Assembly: GCA_030651815.1 (NCBI GenBank)
Contig: JAUSBW010000022.1
Location: 1-64,000, forward strand
From: Methanoregula sp.
GTDB lineage: Archaea > Halobacteriota > Methanomicrobia > Methanomicrobiales > Methanospirillaceae
Length of the DNA stretch: 64,000 bases
Direction of reading: 5' to 3'
Shown: one piece after another, positions 25,431 to 34,988 of the stretch
Layout of the letters: the number at the start of each line of letters is the position of its first letter
Position numbering within the stretch: the stretch's first letter is position 1
Notes under the pieces: model-generated
The model's input: only the letters and a program-made list of their open reading frames with translations
The model's database searches: none
Told to the model about the DNA's origin: nothing
Translations under genes and position numbers: made by a program

Positions 25431-25475
25431 GCAAATATATTTCATTTTTGAATATATAAAGGAGAGTTACGGCAT

Positions 25476-26516
25476 ATGAAAAAGACCATGCAACAGATCT
25501 CCGGACACGCGCTGACTGGCTACGAGCTTACGCTCAAACCGGTAGATATTATTATCGAGAACGGTCACATCACGGCAATTGAGGATAATCCAGATGCGCC
25601 ACAGTGCTGGATCTGCCCGGCATTGTTCAATGCGCATACACATCTGGGCGATACGATTGCCATGGATTGTGGTGCAACCGGTGATCTCACTGCACTCGTC
25701 ACTCCCCCACATGGGCTGAAGCACCGGCTGCTTGCCGCAGCGTCCGGAAAAGATCTTGTCAGGGGTATGCGGGCAAGCATACAGGAAATGATCACCGGGG
25801 GGGTTGCAGGCTGTGCAGATTTCCGGGAGGGAGGATCTAAAGGTGTTTCTGTACTCAAAGAAGCCGCAGACGGGCTCTCATTCTCTCCGGTAATCTTCGG
25901 CCGCGATGGCGGAGAGAAAGTAGCAGATGGACTCGGAATCAGCAGTGTCCGCGATGTAAAGGACACCGAACGTCTTGTAAGAGAGGCGCGGCGTTTGGGA
26001 AAGAAGATAGCATTTCATGCCGGAGAGCGGGACTCAGAAGATGTCGATGCTGCTCTGTCGTATGAACCGGATCTGATCGTCCATGCCACCCACGCAACAA
26101 AAAAACAGCTCCGTCATTGTGCCGACAAGGGGATCCCCATCGCTGTCTGCCCGCGATCCAACTGGATCCTGGGAGTGACTACATCCGCACAGAAACCTCC
26201 ATTACGCCTTATGCATGAACTCGGTTGCACGCTTTACCTCGGTACTGACAACGTGATGTTCGTGCCTCCGGATATGTTCTCAGAGATGGCTTTTGTCTCC
26301 ACAGTCTACGGGCTGGAACCAAAAACCCTGCTGCGCGCAGCGATACAGGGATCGGAACTTTCAGGGGAATCCTTTTTTATCCGCACCGGTGCGCGGGCCA
26401 ACCTGTTCATGATCGATCCTTCCCAATCTGCATTGCAATTCAGCCGCGATCCGGTTATCAGCATCACAAAAAGGGTATCCTGCGGCCATATTGTCCATAA
26501 TGTTTTTAATTCGTAA
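25476..26516 (+). CDS. Amidohydrolase-family protein
   Basis: A 346-residue metal-dependent hydrolase of the cytosine-deaminase/chlorohydrolase type. It has FNAHTHLGD (first two metal His), KIAFHAGERDSED, DLIVHATHATKKQL and YLGTDNVMF (active-site Asp). Related archaeal enzymes deaminate adenosine or thio-adenosine compounds, but the short length and missing C-terminal part make the substrate uncertain. It is divergent from secG with a shared AT-rich promoter region at 25431-25475, and has a UspA gene downstream. Confidence 0.8.
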   Translation: MKKTMQQISGHALTGYELTLKPVDIIIENGHITAIEDNPDAPQCWICPALFNAHTHLGDTIAMDCGATGDLTALVTPPHGLKHRLLAAASGKDLVRGMRASIQEMITGGVAGCADFREGGSKGVSVLKEAADGLSFSPVIFGRDGGEKVADGLGISSVRDVKDTERLVREARRLGKKIAFHAGERDSEDVDAALSYEPDLIVHATHATKKQLRHCADKGIPIAVCPRSNWILGVTTSAQKPPLRLMHELGCTLYLGTDNVMFVPPDMFSEMAFVSTVYGLEPKTLLRAAIQGSELSGESFFIRTGARANLFMIDPSQSALQFSRDPVISITKRVSCGHIVHNVFNS

Positions 26517-26544
26517 ACTCAAATAAAAAAGGAATGTTTTTTGG

Positions 26545-26982
26545 GTGATTCCGGTGTTTACAAATATACTCGTTGCAATAGATGGTTCTGAAGTGAGCGA
26601 TCGGGCATTGGCCCGGGCCGTTGATGAAGCACGAATCTGGAATGCGAAGATTCATGCCATCTATGTGGTGGAGACGGGGCTTTTTTCCTCCCTTCCTGCT
26701 GATAATACCGTGGAGATCATGTACCGCGTTCTTGAAAAAGAGGGACAGGATAAACTTGCACAGGCCAGGGCATTTGCTGCAACACAGGGTCTCTCCCTTA
26801 CTACACACATGAAACAGGGTCATGCAGGCAGCGAGATCATTGCCCTTGCAGAACGGGAAAAAAGCGATCTTATCATCGTTGGTTCCCATGGCAAGAGCAA
26901 TGTTGATAAGCTGCTGATCGGCAGTGTCAGCTCGTTTGTCATCGCTCACAGCAAAATCTCAACAATGGTGGTGAGATCATAA
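26545..26982 (+). CDS. Universal stress protein (UspA family)
   Basis: The 145-residue protein has TNILVAIDGSEVSDRALARA at the start and the ATP-binding motif IIVGSHGKSNVDKLLIGSVS near the C-terminus (G-x2-G-x9-GS form), so it belongs to the ATP-binding UspA group. The start is GTG 26545. The next gene, a CBS-domain protein, begins 23 bp later; the two may form a nucleotide-sensing operon. The physiological role is not known from sequence. Confidence 0.9.
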   Translation: MIPVFTNILVAIDGSEVSDRALARAVDEARIWNAKIHAIYVVETGLFSSLPADNTVEIMYRVLEKEGQDKLAQARAFAATQGLSLTTHMKQGHAGSEIIALAEREKSDLIIVGSHGKSNVDKLLIGSVSSFVIAHSKISTMVVRS

Positions 26983-27005
26983 CTGGAAAGACTGTCAAAG
27001 ATTAC

Positions 27006-27836
27006 ATGACGTCCGATGTCGTCCATGTTGAGATACCGGGCAACCGCGATGATGTATTAAAAATTCTCAAACGCACGGGTATCTCCGGCGTTCCGGTCGT
27101 CAAGAACAAGAAGATCGTCGGCATCATAACAAGAAAAGATCTGCTGCGAAATCCTGAGGAGACCCAGCTGGGACTTCTCATGACACCAAAGCCTGTCAGC
27201 ATCGGTCCGGATGCAGATATCCGTAAGGCAGCACGTCTCCTCGTAGAGCACCGTATCCGGAGATTACCGGTTGTTGAGGAGGGTCATATGGTCGGTCTTC
27301 TTTCGGTGTCCGACCTGATTCACGCAATCGCCCAGCTCAAGATCAAGGATGAGATCAAGACAACCTATACGAGCAAGACATTTGCCCTCTGGGAGGAAAC
27401 ACCCCTCCCTGTCGTCGGAAGGGTCATGGAGATCTCCGGTGTCGATGCAATTCCCATCCTTGATGATGAAAATAAACTGCAGGGCATCATATCAGAGCGT
27501 GATCTCATAAGGAACTCGAGCATTGAGGATTCCGTGGGTGTGAGTGACTTCTCGAACGGAACGGATGATGATGAGTGGACATGGGAGAGCATCCGGGATA
27601 ACCACACCATCAGTTTCGGCATATCAAGAGTCCAGCTTCCCAACCGCCCCGTCAAACTGGCGATGGTAAAAAAGGTGTTTGCCGTTCCGCACAATGCTGA
27701 AGTGAGCGAGTGTGCATTAATGATGCGCAGGGCGCGGGTTGACCAGCTGCCAGTTATTAACGGCGACAAGCAACTCGTTGCCATGCTCTACGATCGTAAA
27801 CTTATCAGGGCCCTCTGTAAAGAAGGGTCAGAATAA
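27006..27836 (+). CDS. Protein with four CBS domains
   Basis: The 276 residues are made of four CBS motifs: MTSDVVHVEIPGNRDDVLKI, then VSIGPDADIRKAARLLVEHR, then LPVVGRVMEISGVDAIPILD and VFAVPHNAEVSECALMMRRA. CBS pairs bind adenosyl compounds and act as energy sensors; no effector domain is attached. The frame is open for several codons upstream of ATG 27006 (reading GKTVKDYMTSDV), but no better start codon is there. It follows uspA closely. Confidence 0.9.
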   Translation: MTSDVVHVEIPGNRDDVLKILKRTGISGVPVVKNKKIVGIITRKDLLRNPEETQLGLLMTPKPVSIGPDADIRKAARLLVEHRIRRLPVVEEGHMVGLLSVSDLIHAIAQLKIKDEIKTTYTSKTFALWEETPLPVVGRVMEISGVDAIPILDDENKLQGIISERDLIRNSSIEDSVGVSDFSNGTDDDEWTWESIRDNHTISFGISRVQLPNRPVKLAMVKKVFAVPHNAEVSECALMMRRARVDQLPVINGDKQLVAMLYDRKLIRALCKEGSE

Positions 27837-27922
27837 AAACCTTTAAATTTCCGGGGATCCTCTAATACCTTACAGCGCTTTTATTAGAATTTTAGCGTTA
27901 AATTTGTTTTTGGGGTGTTACT

Positions 27923-28564
27923 ATGCCTGAACCGTTACAGGAGTCCATGAAGGGGACAACAACCATCGGCATCGTTTTTGACGGTGGGGTGATCCTCGCA
28001 ACCGAAAAGCGGGCGACCATGGGCTACATGATCGCAAGCAAGAAAGCGAAAAAAGTGTACAAGGTAGCAGAACGGATTGGCATGACCACTGCCGGGGGTG
28101 TCGGAGATGCCCAGCAACTCGCACGTATCCTTACTGTTGAGTGCAATCTCTACCAGATCCGCAGATCCCGTTCAATCACCGTTGGTGCTGCAGCAACGCT
28201 GCTTTCGAACTACTTAAACCAGAACCGGGTCTTCCCGTATTATGTCCAGCTTCTTGTCGGTGGAATTGACGAGACCGGGCCAAGCGTCTACTCAGTTGAT
28301 GCAATGGGTGGTGCAACCAGGGAAGAAGAGATCGTTGCCACCGGGTCGGGTTCTCCCATGGCGTACGGTGTGCTGGAAGACCGGTTCCGCAAGGATATGA
28401 ATGAAGATGAAGCCATTGATATTGCAGTGCGTGGACTGAAATCTGCCATGAAACGCGATGCCGGAAGCGGAGAAGGCATCCATGTAGTCGTGATCACAAA
28501 AGACAAATACCTGGAAATGGGAGAAGACGCACTTAAAAAATATCTTGTAACATCTCCCGCGTAA
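27923..28564 (+). CDS. psmB: Proteasome beta subunit
   Basis: The catalytic subunit of the 20S proteasome. The protein starts with a short propeptide, MPEPLQESMKG, followed by TTTIGIVFDGGVILATEKRA, so autocleavage should expose the catalytic Thr at position 12. The Lys in TEKRAT and SGSGSPMAYGVLED-type segment complete the Ntn-hydrolase site. The 213-residue length is standard. A box A-like CCTTTAAATTT lies at about 27841-27851. aCPSF1 follows after 27 bp. Confidence 0.96.
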   Translation: MPEPLQESMKGTTTIGIVFDGGVILATEKRATMGYMIASKKAKKVYKVAERIGMTTAGGVGDAQQLARILTVECNLYQIRRSRSITVGAAATLLSNYLNQNRVFPYYVQLLVGGIDETGPSVYSVDAMGGATREEEIVATGSGSPMAYGVLEDRFRKDMNEDEAIDIAVRGLKSAMKRDAGSGEGIHVVVITKDKYLEMGEDALKKYLVTSPA

Positions 28565-28591
28565 AAACTTTTTTTAAGGACGTTAATTATT

Positions 28592-30511
28592 ATGTTAATT
28601 GAAGAACGGCTCAAAGAGCTTAAAGACAAGATCAATGAAAAGGTGCCCCACGGCATCACGGTGACGCAGGTTGAGTTTGAAGGACCTGAGCTCGTCATCT
28701 ATACCGATGACCCGAAGCGGTTTGCAGATGAGGCAGACCTGATCAGAATTCTTGCCCGGGATTTACGCAAGCGGATCGTGATCCGGCCAACGGTATTAGA
28801 AGATCCGGAAAAGGCGTACAATGAGATCAAAGCCGTGGTCCCGGAGACTGCGGGTATCACCGACATCTTTTTTGATCCCGATACCGGAGAAGTGTTAATC
28901 GAAGCAGAGAAACCCGGGGTGGTAATTGGTAAGAATGGAACCACGCTGCGGGATATCACCCGTCATATCGGCTGGACGCCCAAGGTGGTGCGGACTCCTC
29001 CCATTGAGAGTTCGACCGTAAAACAGATCCGGCAGTACCTCCGCTCCACAAACGAAGAAAGAAAAGCGTTCCTGCGTACCATTGGTCGCCGGATTCACCG
29101 TGACATCCCCGGCAAAGACGATACCAGCAAGGATGCAGTCAAAAGAGACCAGTGGGCACGCGTGACCATGCTCGGCTGCTGCCGTGAAGTCGGAAGAGCA
29201 GCATTCCTGCTCACTACCCCAAACAGCCGGGTACTGATTGACTGTGGTGAGAAGCCGGACAACCAGGGAAGTACGCCGTACCTGTATGTCCCGGAGATCC
29301 ACCCGTTAGCCCAGCTCGATGCGGTCGTTCTCACCCATGCCCATCTCGATCACTGCGCTCTTGTGCCCCTGCTTTACAAGTACGGGTACGAAGGGCCGGT
29401 CTATTCCACCCCCCCCACCCGTGATCTCTCGGCCATGCTCCAGCTGGACTATCTCGATGTGATCCATAAAGAAGACAGGAAGGTCCCCTATTCATCCAAC
29501 GAAGTCAAGACCTATATCCGGCACTCGATAACTCTCAACTATGGCAGTGTGACTGATATTGCGCCGGATATCAAACTCACCTTCCATAACGCCGGCCATA
29601 TCCTTGGCTCTGCCATCGCGCACTTCCATATCGGCGATGGCATGTACAACATCGCCTTCACCGGCGATTTCAATTACGCCAAGAGCCGTCTCTTTAACCC
29701 GGCCGTCAACCAGTTCCCCCGTCTCGAAGCGCTCTTCATGGAAAGTACGTACGGTGGCAGCAACGACTTCCAACAGCCACGGGCCGATGCCGAAGCCCGG
29801 CTCTATGAAACTATCAACACCGTGGTATCACGTGGCGGGAAAGTCATCATCCCGGCATTCTCTGTCGGGCGTTCCCAGGAAGTGATGCTTGCACTTGAAG
29901 AGGGTATGCGCCTTGACAAGATTCCCAAGGTGAAGATCTATCTTGATGGTATGATCCGTGAGGCAACTGCGATTCACACCTGCTATCCGGAGTACCTCAA
30001 CACTGAACTCCGTAACCAGATCTTCCGCGAAGGCATGAACCCATTCCTGGCTGAATGCTTCCAGCAGGTGGACTCGCAGGATCTCCGCGAGAAGGTCATT
30101 AACGGCGATCCCTGCGTGATCATCACCACAAGCGGTATGCTCAACGGCGGCCCGGTGATGGAATATCTCTTAAATCTTGCACAGGATGAGAAGAACGCCT
30201 TAATCTTTGTCGGGTACCAGGCTGATGGAACCTACGGGCGCCGCATCCAGAAAGGCTGGCGCGAGGTGCCGATGGGACGAAAAGGGACCATTACCATCAA
30301 TCTGGAGATCGTTACGGTAGACGGGTTCTCGGGTCACTCGGATCGCAGACAGCTGATGAATTATATCGGCCAGATCCAGCCCCGCCCTGAGAAGATCTTT
30401 TGTATTCACGGGGATGAGAATAACACGATCGATCTTGCGAGTTCCATCTACAAACGGTACCACATCGAGACACACTCGCCCATGAACCTCGAGACATACC
30501 GTCTGGTCTGA
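28592..30511 (+). CDS. aCPSF1, KH-domain beta-CASP ribonuclease and transcription terminator
   Basis: This 639-residue protein is the archaeal CPSF73-like factor that cleaves RNA 3' ends and terminates transcription. Residues 1-~150 hold two KH-type domains, with the GxxG loop in VVIGKNGTTLRDITRHIGW. The metallo-beta-lactamase domain has VVLTHAHLDHCALVPLLYKY and FTGDFNYAKSRL; the beta-CASP part includes IPAFSVGRSQEVMLALEEGM and the final FCIHGDENNTIDLA. The length and neighbours (psmB-aCPSF1) match other methanogens. Confidence 0.96.
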   Translation: MLIEERLKELKDKINEKVPHGITVTQVEFEGPELVIYTDDPKRFADEADLIRILARDLRKRIVIRPTVLEDPEKAYNEIKAVVPETAGITDIFFDPDTGEVLIEAEKPGVVIGKNGTTLRDITRHIGWTPKVVRTPPIESSTVKQIRQYLRSTNEERKAFLRTIGRRIHRDIPGKDDTSKDAVKRDQWARVTMLGCCREVGRAAFLLTTPNSRVLIDCGEKPDNQGSTPYLYVPEIHPLAQLDAVVLTHAHLDHCALVPLLYKYGYEGPVYSTPPTRDLSAMLQLDYLDVIHKEDRKVPYSSNEVKTYIRHSITLNYGSVTDIAPDIKLTFHNAGHILGSAIAHFHIGDGMYNIAFTGDFNYAKSRLFNPAVNQFPRLEALFMESTYGGSNDFQQPRADAEARLYETINTVVSRGGKVIIPAFSVGRSQEVMLALEEGMRLDKIPKVKIYLDGMIREATAIHTCYPEYLNTELRNQIFREGMNPFLAECFQQVDSQDLREKVINGDPCVIITTSGMLNGGPVMEYLLNLAQDEKNALIFVGYQADGTYGRRIQKGWREVPMGRKGTITINLEIVTVDGFSGHSDRRQLMNYIGQIQPRPEKIFCIHGDENNTIDLASSIYKRYHIETHSPMNLETYRLV

Positions 30512-30524
30512 TACACTGGCAACC

Positions 30525-31604
30525 ATGAGAACCCGGTTCACTCTTTTTTTCGGTGTCTTTGCAGTGATGGCACTCTCTAATGCCATCGTCCCTGTGCTGC
30601 CTTCATTTGCTGACAGTTCTTCGCTGCAGGGTGCAATCTATGCTGCCTATTTCCTGGGCGCCTTTGTCAGCACACTTCCTGCCGGTATGCTGTCTGACCG
30701 GATTGGGCATGTCCCGCTCATTCGTCTTGGTCTTATCATTACTGTAATCAGCGGCATTTCTCTCTCGATTATCGGATCTCCATTCCTTGTGCTGGCGATC
30801 CGTTTTATTGAAGGTGTAGGTGCAGGGTGTTTTGTTGCTGCAGCCATGTCGTTTGTGAATTCTGTACCGGAGCATGAGCAGATGAGCGGGTACTTCATGG
30901 CGCTGCTGAATGCCGGGCTCGTTTCCGGCCTTATCGCAGCCGGCTGGCTGGGGGCATTCTTTCAACTGCCTGCAATTGGCATCATGTTCTTTTCAGGATG
31001 TGCCGTAATTCCTGCGTGTACCGGTTTTTTCCTACGTGATTCTTCTGTGGCCGCACTAAAATATGATAATCACGCTCTCCTGTCACTGGTGAGTGAATAC
31101 CGTTACCTCTGGTATTCCTCAGTGATCCTTGTCGGGATTACCGGAGTGGTTATCTCATTATACCCTGAGTTTTCCGGAGTGTCTTCCGATATTGCCGGGA
31201 TCTGGATTGCACTCATGAGTATATCCACCATTATCGCTGTTCTCATAATCTCCCGCATGTCGCTGCCACCGGTTCAGACTATCCGCTGGTCTGCATTCCT
31301 GATGGTCTTTGGAGTCCTTATCTCGTTTTATTCCCCTATGGGTTTTATTGTGATCGGGGCCCTTGCCGGTATTGTGATGATCGCCCAGATGGCTTTTCTT
31401 GCGGGAATTAAGGAACATCAGGGTATCGTAATGGGACTGTTCTCTACGACAAGTTACCTTGGTATGGCTGCACTTCCGTTCATCGCCGGATTGATCGTGG
31501 ACACTTCCGGTTTTTTTGCTGCGTTCTGTGCAACTGCATTTTGTGCAGTTACCGTGGCTCTCACCATCGGCCAATGTGCCTGCAGGAAGTCGGTATCTTT
31601 ATAA
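30525..31604 (+). CDS. Major facilitator superfamily transporter
   Basis: A 359-residue polytopic membrane protein. LPAGMLSDRIGHVPLIRLGL holds the MFS loop motif (G-x-x-x-DRxG), and many hydrophobic stretches follow, enough for about 10-12 helices. It is shorter than the usual 400 residues. The cargo cannot be told from sequence. It begins 13 bp after aCPSF1 and could be read from the same transcript. Confidence 0.85.
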   Translation: MRTRFTLFFGVFAVMALSNAIVPVLPSFADSSSLQGAIYAAYFLGAFVSTLPAGMLSDRIGHVPLIRLGLIITVISGISLSIIGSPFLVLAIRFIEGVGAGCFVAAAMSFVNSVPEHEQMSGYFMALLNAGLVSGLIAAGWLGAFFQLPAIGIMFFSGCAVIPACTGFFLRDSSVAALKYDNHALLSLVSEYRYLWYSSVILVGITGVVISLYPEFSGVSSDIAGIWIALMSISTIIAVLIISRMSLPPVQTIRWSAFLMVFGVLISFYSPMGFIVIGALAGIVMIAQMAFLAGIKEHQGIVMGLFSTTSYLGMAALPFIAGLIVDTSGFFAAFCATAFCAVTVALTIGQCACRKSVSL

Positions 31605-31648
31605 ATCCGTTAAAATGAATAGATTCATCTGCGATTAAGGGAAATTTC

Positions 31649-32653
31649 GTGATTGAGATTATGAGAACAAAAATAATTATTCTGGTCGTGCTCTTTGCCA
31701 TCCTCACAATTCCTGGTGTGCATGCTGAGGATGCCCAGGAATGGTATATACGGGGGCAGAACGCGGCAATAGTGGGAAACTATGCTGATGCCCTTACTTA
31801 TTACAATAATGCCCTCGCACTTGACAGGAATTATGTATCAGCTATGGCAGGCAAGGCAGCGGCCCTGAATGAATTAGGGAAATATTCTGATGCCGTCAAC
31901 CTGTCTGAGCAGGCGCTTGCCATAAAATCCGCGGACCCGAATGCACTGAATGCAAGGGCATACGGTCTTTTTAAACTCGGGAGATATGAAGAATCCGTAA
32001 GCGCCTATGACAATTTCTTCTCTGTCCAGAACAATCGTGTGGATGCATACTGCAACCAGGGATATGCCTACCTCCAGATGGAGAAGTACGATGCAGCTAT
32101 CGTCCCCTACGATCACTGCACTGCCAACGATCTTCTCAACTTCATGTCCTGGAACTATAAAGGACTGGCTTACATGGGCAGCAAGAAATACGACCAGGCA
32201 CTCAGTTCCTTTGACCAGGCGACTTCGATTACGATAAAGAACGCAACTGTCTGGAACAACAAGGGACTGGCCTACGTCCAGTTGGGTAAACCCCAGGATG
32301 CATCCGAGTGTTTCAAAAAAGCCCTTGGCATTGATCCCGGTTTTGCAGATGCAATGCAGAACAAGGAGAGTATGGTCGGTAAACTTCAGGTGGTAAATAT
32401 CTCCGGTACTATCACGCCTGTAGTCACAATAAGCCGGATCGGCACATTTTACACAACAGCAACCCCCGTACAGGTGCCGACAATTACGACTGCTGTGCCG
32501 GAAGTGACTTCAGAAGTCACTGCGATTGCAACGGCAGGTATAACTCCCGTGCAAAAGAAAACAACCTATTCCCCGGTATCCCCTTTGACTGTGTTTGGTG
32601 CAGTCATTGTTTTTTGCGGGATTGTATTTGCTCTTAACCGGCAGAAAAAATAA
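31649..32653 (+). CDS. Secreted TPR-repeat protein with C-terminal membrane anchor
   Basis: A 334-residue protein with an N-terminal signal sequence (IIILVVLFAILTIPGVHA) and about six tetratricopeptide repeats between residues 28 and 245. Examples are AIVGNYADALTYYNNALALD and GLAYVQLGKPQDASECFKKA. A Thr/Val-rich linker (about 255-310) follows, and a hydrophobic C-terminal helix ends in RQKK. It is probably exposed at the cell surface as a protein-interaction scaffold. Proteins of this layout are numerous in Methanomicrobiales. Confidence 0.85.
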   Translation: MIEIMRTKIIILVVLFAILTIPGVHAEDAQEWYIRGQNAAIVGNYADALTYYNNALALDRNYVSAMAGKAAALNELGKYSDAVNLSEQALAIKSADPNALNARAYGLFKLGRYEESVSAYDNFFSVQNNRVDAYCNQGYAYLQMEKYDAAIVPYDHCTANDLLNFMSWNYKGLAYMGSKKYDQALSSFDQATSITIKNATVWNNKGLAYVQLGKPQDASECFKKALGIDPGFADAMQNKESMVGKLQVVNISGTITPVVTISRIGTFYTTATPVQVPTITTAVPEVTSEVTAIATAGITPVQKKTTYSPVSPLTVFGAVIVFCGIVFALNRQKK

Positions 32654-32660
32654 TTTTTTA

Positions 32661-33839
32661 CTATCCTTTCTCTGCATATTTTGCCATGATGTCCTGGTAC
32701 ACCAGGGACGCCTTCTCCAGCGACTCAATCTGTACGCGTTCATCGATGGCATGCAGCAGTGTCAGTTCTCCGGGGCCATACTCGATAACATTGAACCCGT
32801 ATTTCCGGAGATGCCGTGCATCGCTTGCCGCCCATTGCACAATGGGAAATACACTGCCTCCATGGATATCCTCTATTGCTTCGCACGTCCGGGAAACAAG
32901 CGGACATTCCGGGCTGGTTATTGAGGGGTCGTGGGATTCCTGTGCTACAATCCTGCCGTTTCCTGCATGAGCCGAAATGTCGACGATAAGATCCGGAATC
33001 CTGCAACCCCACGGGATCCGGAATTCCAGTTCCAGATCGCAGTGCTGTGCCACCACATTGGATTTTTCGCCACCGGATATGATTCCCGGGTTAAATGTGA
33101 GCCTCTTTAAGATATCACTGACGTCGTGGATATGGAATTCCTGTGCAAGCACTACGGAGGACTGGCTGATGATCTCCTTTAAGTGTTCATCAACCGGGTA
33201 TTCCCGGGTATGCAGATGCCTGACATATTCGAGAAAATCCATCACTTCCATGATCGCACTGACGCCGACTGCAGGGTACAGCGAACCATGGGCGGGCTTT
33301 CCTGCAAACTGCATATCGAGACGTATGAGACCTTTCTGGCCGATATTCGGGTGCCGGGCCGGTGTGGGTTCTGCAATGATGCAGTCGCAGGGTGAGATGG
33401 TATTATCTGCCAGCAGCCTCCGTATTCCGTGCTCTCCCCCGGTCTCTTCGTCGCAGACAAAGGCAAGGGTGGCAGGGATCTCCCCGCCGTTATTGGCAAG
33501 CGTCTCGCAGGCAGACAGGATAGCCGCACAACCCCCCTTCATGTCCGTTGATCCGCGTCCGTAGACAAACCGGTCATCGATTATTCCTGAGAATGGGTCC
33601 TCTGCCCATCCGTTATCTAGGGCGGGTACGACATCCACATGACCGCAGAGAAGGAGTTTTTTTACCGGCCCACGGGTAACCAGATTGCACATACCCTGTG
33701 CATTTCCAGAGACCAATGAACTAATGCCAATACCAGTAAGAAAGGACCGGATATATTCAATGACCTCATCAGTGCGTCCGGGAGGGTTTTCGCTATGGAT
33801 TTGGACCAGATCGGCACAGATACGGCTGACATCTCTCAT
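32661..33839 (-). CDS. M20-family metallopeptidase / deacylase (DapE/ArgE-like)
   Basis: ATG 33839 (MRDVSRICADLVQIHSENPP) is chosen over a start 13 codons upstream because it matches the family start. The zinc site is visible in LLLCGHVDVVPALDNGWAED, GRGSTDMKGGCAAILS and FVCDEETGGEHGIRRLL, with a final His near VIEYGPGELTLLHAIDERVQ. The enzyme could be succinyl-diaminopimelate desuccinylase, acetylornithine deacetylase or a dipeptidase; sequence alone does not decide. Just upstream, a 19-bp tandem duplication (about 33850-33888) forms the junction with the next gene. Confidence 0.85.
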   Translation of the reverse strand: MRDVSRICADLVQIHSENPPGRTDEVIEYIRSFLTGIGISSLVSGNAQGMCNLVTRGPVKKLLLCGHVDVVPALDNGWAEDPFSGIIDDRFVYGRGSTDMKGGCAAILSACETLANNGGEIPATLAFVCDEETGGEHGIRRLLADNTISPCDCIIAEPTPARHPNIGQKGLIRLDMQFAGKPAHGSLYPAVGVSAIMEVMDFLEYVRHLHTREYPVDEHLKEIISQSSVVLAQEFHIHDVSDILKRLTFNPGIISGGEKSNVVAQHCDLELEFRIPWGCRIPDLIVDISAHAGNGRIVAQESHDPSITSPECPLVSRTCEAIEDIHGGSVFPIVQWAASDARHLRKYGFNVIEYGPGELTLLHAIDERVQIESLEKASLVYQDIMAKYAEKG

Positions 33840-33874
33840 AGGGTTACCTGAATTATCAATGGCTACCGGAATTA

Positions 33875-34378
33875 TCAATGGCTGCCGGGATAGGATGCAA
33901 ATAATGTCGAGAGTGAATTATCACTATACAGGCTCTTTAAGAAATCCTGATCAAAAAATTCGTCAATGATTGCATAGAAGAAATCCTCGGGTATGGGCTT
34001 TTTACTGTCAGGATCAAGCACAATCCGGAAACTCCGGTAGCTGGCCGGATTTTCAGTATCATAGATCATCTGCCATAATGACGGTATGGATGCAAATTTA
34101 TCAGGATGGTTTACCTTAAGCCAGTTAATAAAACCTTTAAATTTCGTCCGTTCACCTTTCTTCTCTTCATCAATGCGCCAGCGGAGATACTCGGCACCCA
34201 TGATATTTTTCGGGGATTCATAATGATAGGCATAGATGCTTGCCGTATAGTCAATATGGGCTAATGCGTCGATAAAGAAAAAATACAGTGTCTTATTGAA
34301 ACTTCCGGTATCATGGAGCATGAGCGATTTCTCGTACAGGTGGTTGAGAACCGCCTGGTATTCATTGTCATCCTGCAT
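33875..34378 (-). CDS. Hypothetical protein
   Basis: A 167-residue acidic, aromatic-rich protein (TLYFFFIDALAHIDYTASIY, SYRSFRIVLDPDSKKPIPED, EFFDQDFLKSLYSD). No signal peptide, membrane segment or known motif is seen. It reads smoothly as a folded helical protein and has a TATA-like element upstream (TATATTTACAATG on the minus strand), so I regard it as a real gene. It is upstream of the M20 gene on the same strand. Confidence 0.6.
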   Translation of the reverse strand: MQDDNEYQAVLNHLYEKSLMLHDTGSFNKTLYFFFIDALAHIDYTASIYAYHYESPKNIMGAEYLRWRIDEEKKGERTKFKGFINWLKVNHPDKFASIPSLWQMIYDTENPASYRSFRIVLDPDSKKPIPEDFFYAIIDEFFDQDFLKSLYSDNSLSTLFASYPGSH

Positions 34379-34418
34379 AGTAACAGGTTCGTTACGGCAT
34401 TGTAAATATATTGCCGTA

Positions 34419-34751
34419 ATGCAACTCCTGCAACCGGGATTAAAAAACGATGAAACGATCAGATCTATCCCGGGATATGAAATGGAATTTTACGAACCTC
34501 CCCCGCCCCCGGGTCTCATCCATGCATGGCTCCCCTCAAAAAAAATGCTGCCCGACCCCTCTGACCCCTCTTTTCTTCCAAAATTATCCGATTTTCATTA
34601 TCCGTATGTGAACCTGACGGGTTCAAACCTGATGTATGAATATATCGACCATCTTTGGTACAGTAATCAGGAGCATTCCCATCCCCTGCGGAAGTTGCTC
34701 GGCGGGCAGATTACCGGGGTTGTCGGTTTTTCCGGTAATTTTTTCCGGTAA
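34419..34751 (+). CDS. Hypothetical proline-rich protein, weakly supported
   Basis: An open frame of 110 residues starting MQLLQPGLKNDETIRSIPGY, then MEFYEPPPPPGLIHAW. No family is recognised. A possible archaeal promoter TGTAAATATA sits only about 10 bp before the ATG, so translation might start at the internal ATG of MEFYEPPPPP near 34481. The same short start sequence, MEFYNPPP, occurs ahead of asd at 42571. A GC-rich inverted repeat (CCGCCAC...GTGGCGG, 34757-34787) follows the stop. Confidence 0.35.
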   Translation: MQLLQPGLKNDETIRSIPGYEMEFYEPPPPPGLIHAWLPSKKMLPDPSDPSFLPKLSDFHYPYVNLTGSNLMYEYIDHLWYSNQEHSHPLRKLLGGQITGVVGFSGNFFR

Positions 34752-34868
34752 TTGATCCGCCACGGGAGCGCCCCGCGGGGGTGGCGGCATTCATCGCAAG
34801 GAAAATAATATCACCGAACAATTTCCGTAATTTAAAAAAGAATGAACTCAATCCGGTAATAGTATCAG

Positions 34869-34965
34869 TCATACTCCCGGAACAACGCCAGGTTCTGCTT
34901 TCGGATGTACTACCTGCGGACGAGCACACCGCCGGTAACGAGCCCGACGCACCCGGCTCTTCCCC
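34869..34965 (-). pseudogene. Decayed C-terminal tail of a surface protein (copy 1)
   Basis: Read on the minus strand: GCVGLVTGGVLVRR, an internal stop, then YIRKQNLALFREYD and TGA at 34869-34871. It is a diverged copy of the tail at 35617-35757 and lies on the opposite flank of the MazEF-type pair. The stop in place of the Trp codon shows decay. Confidence 0.6.
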
Positions 34966-34988
34966 GTCTTTACTATCCCGAGTAATTT

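Noticed and set aside
34757-34787. Intrinsic terminator at CCGCCAC/GTGGCGG
   Set aside because: It forms a GC-rich inverted repeat, but no T-run follows and archaeal termination does not usually use such hairpins.
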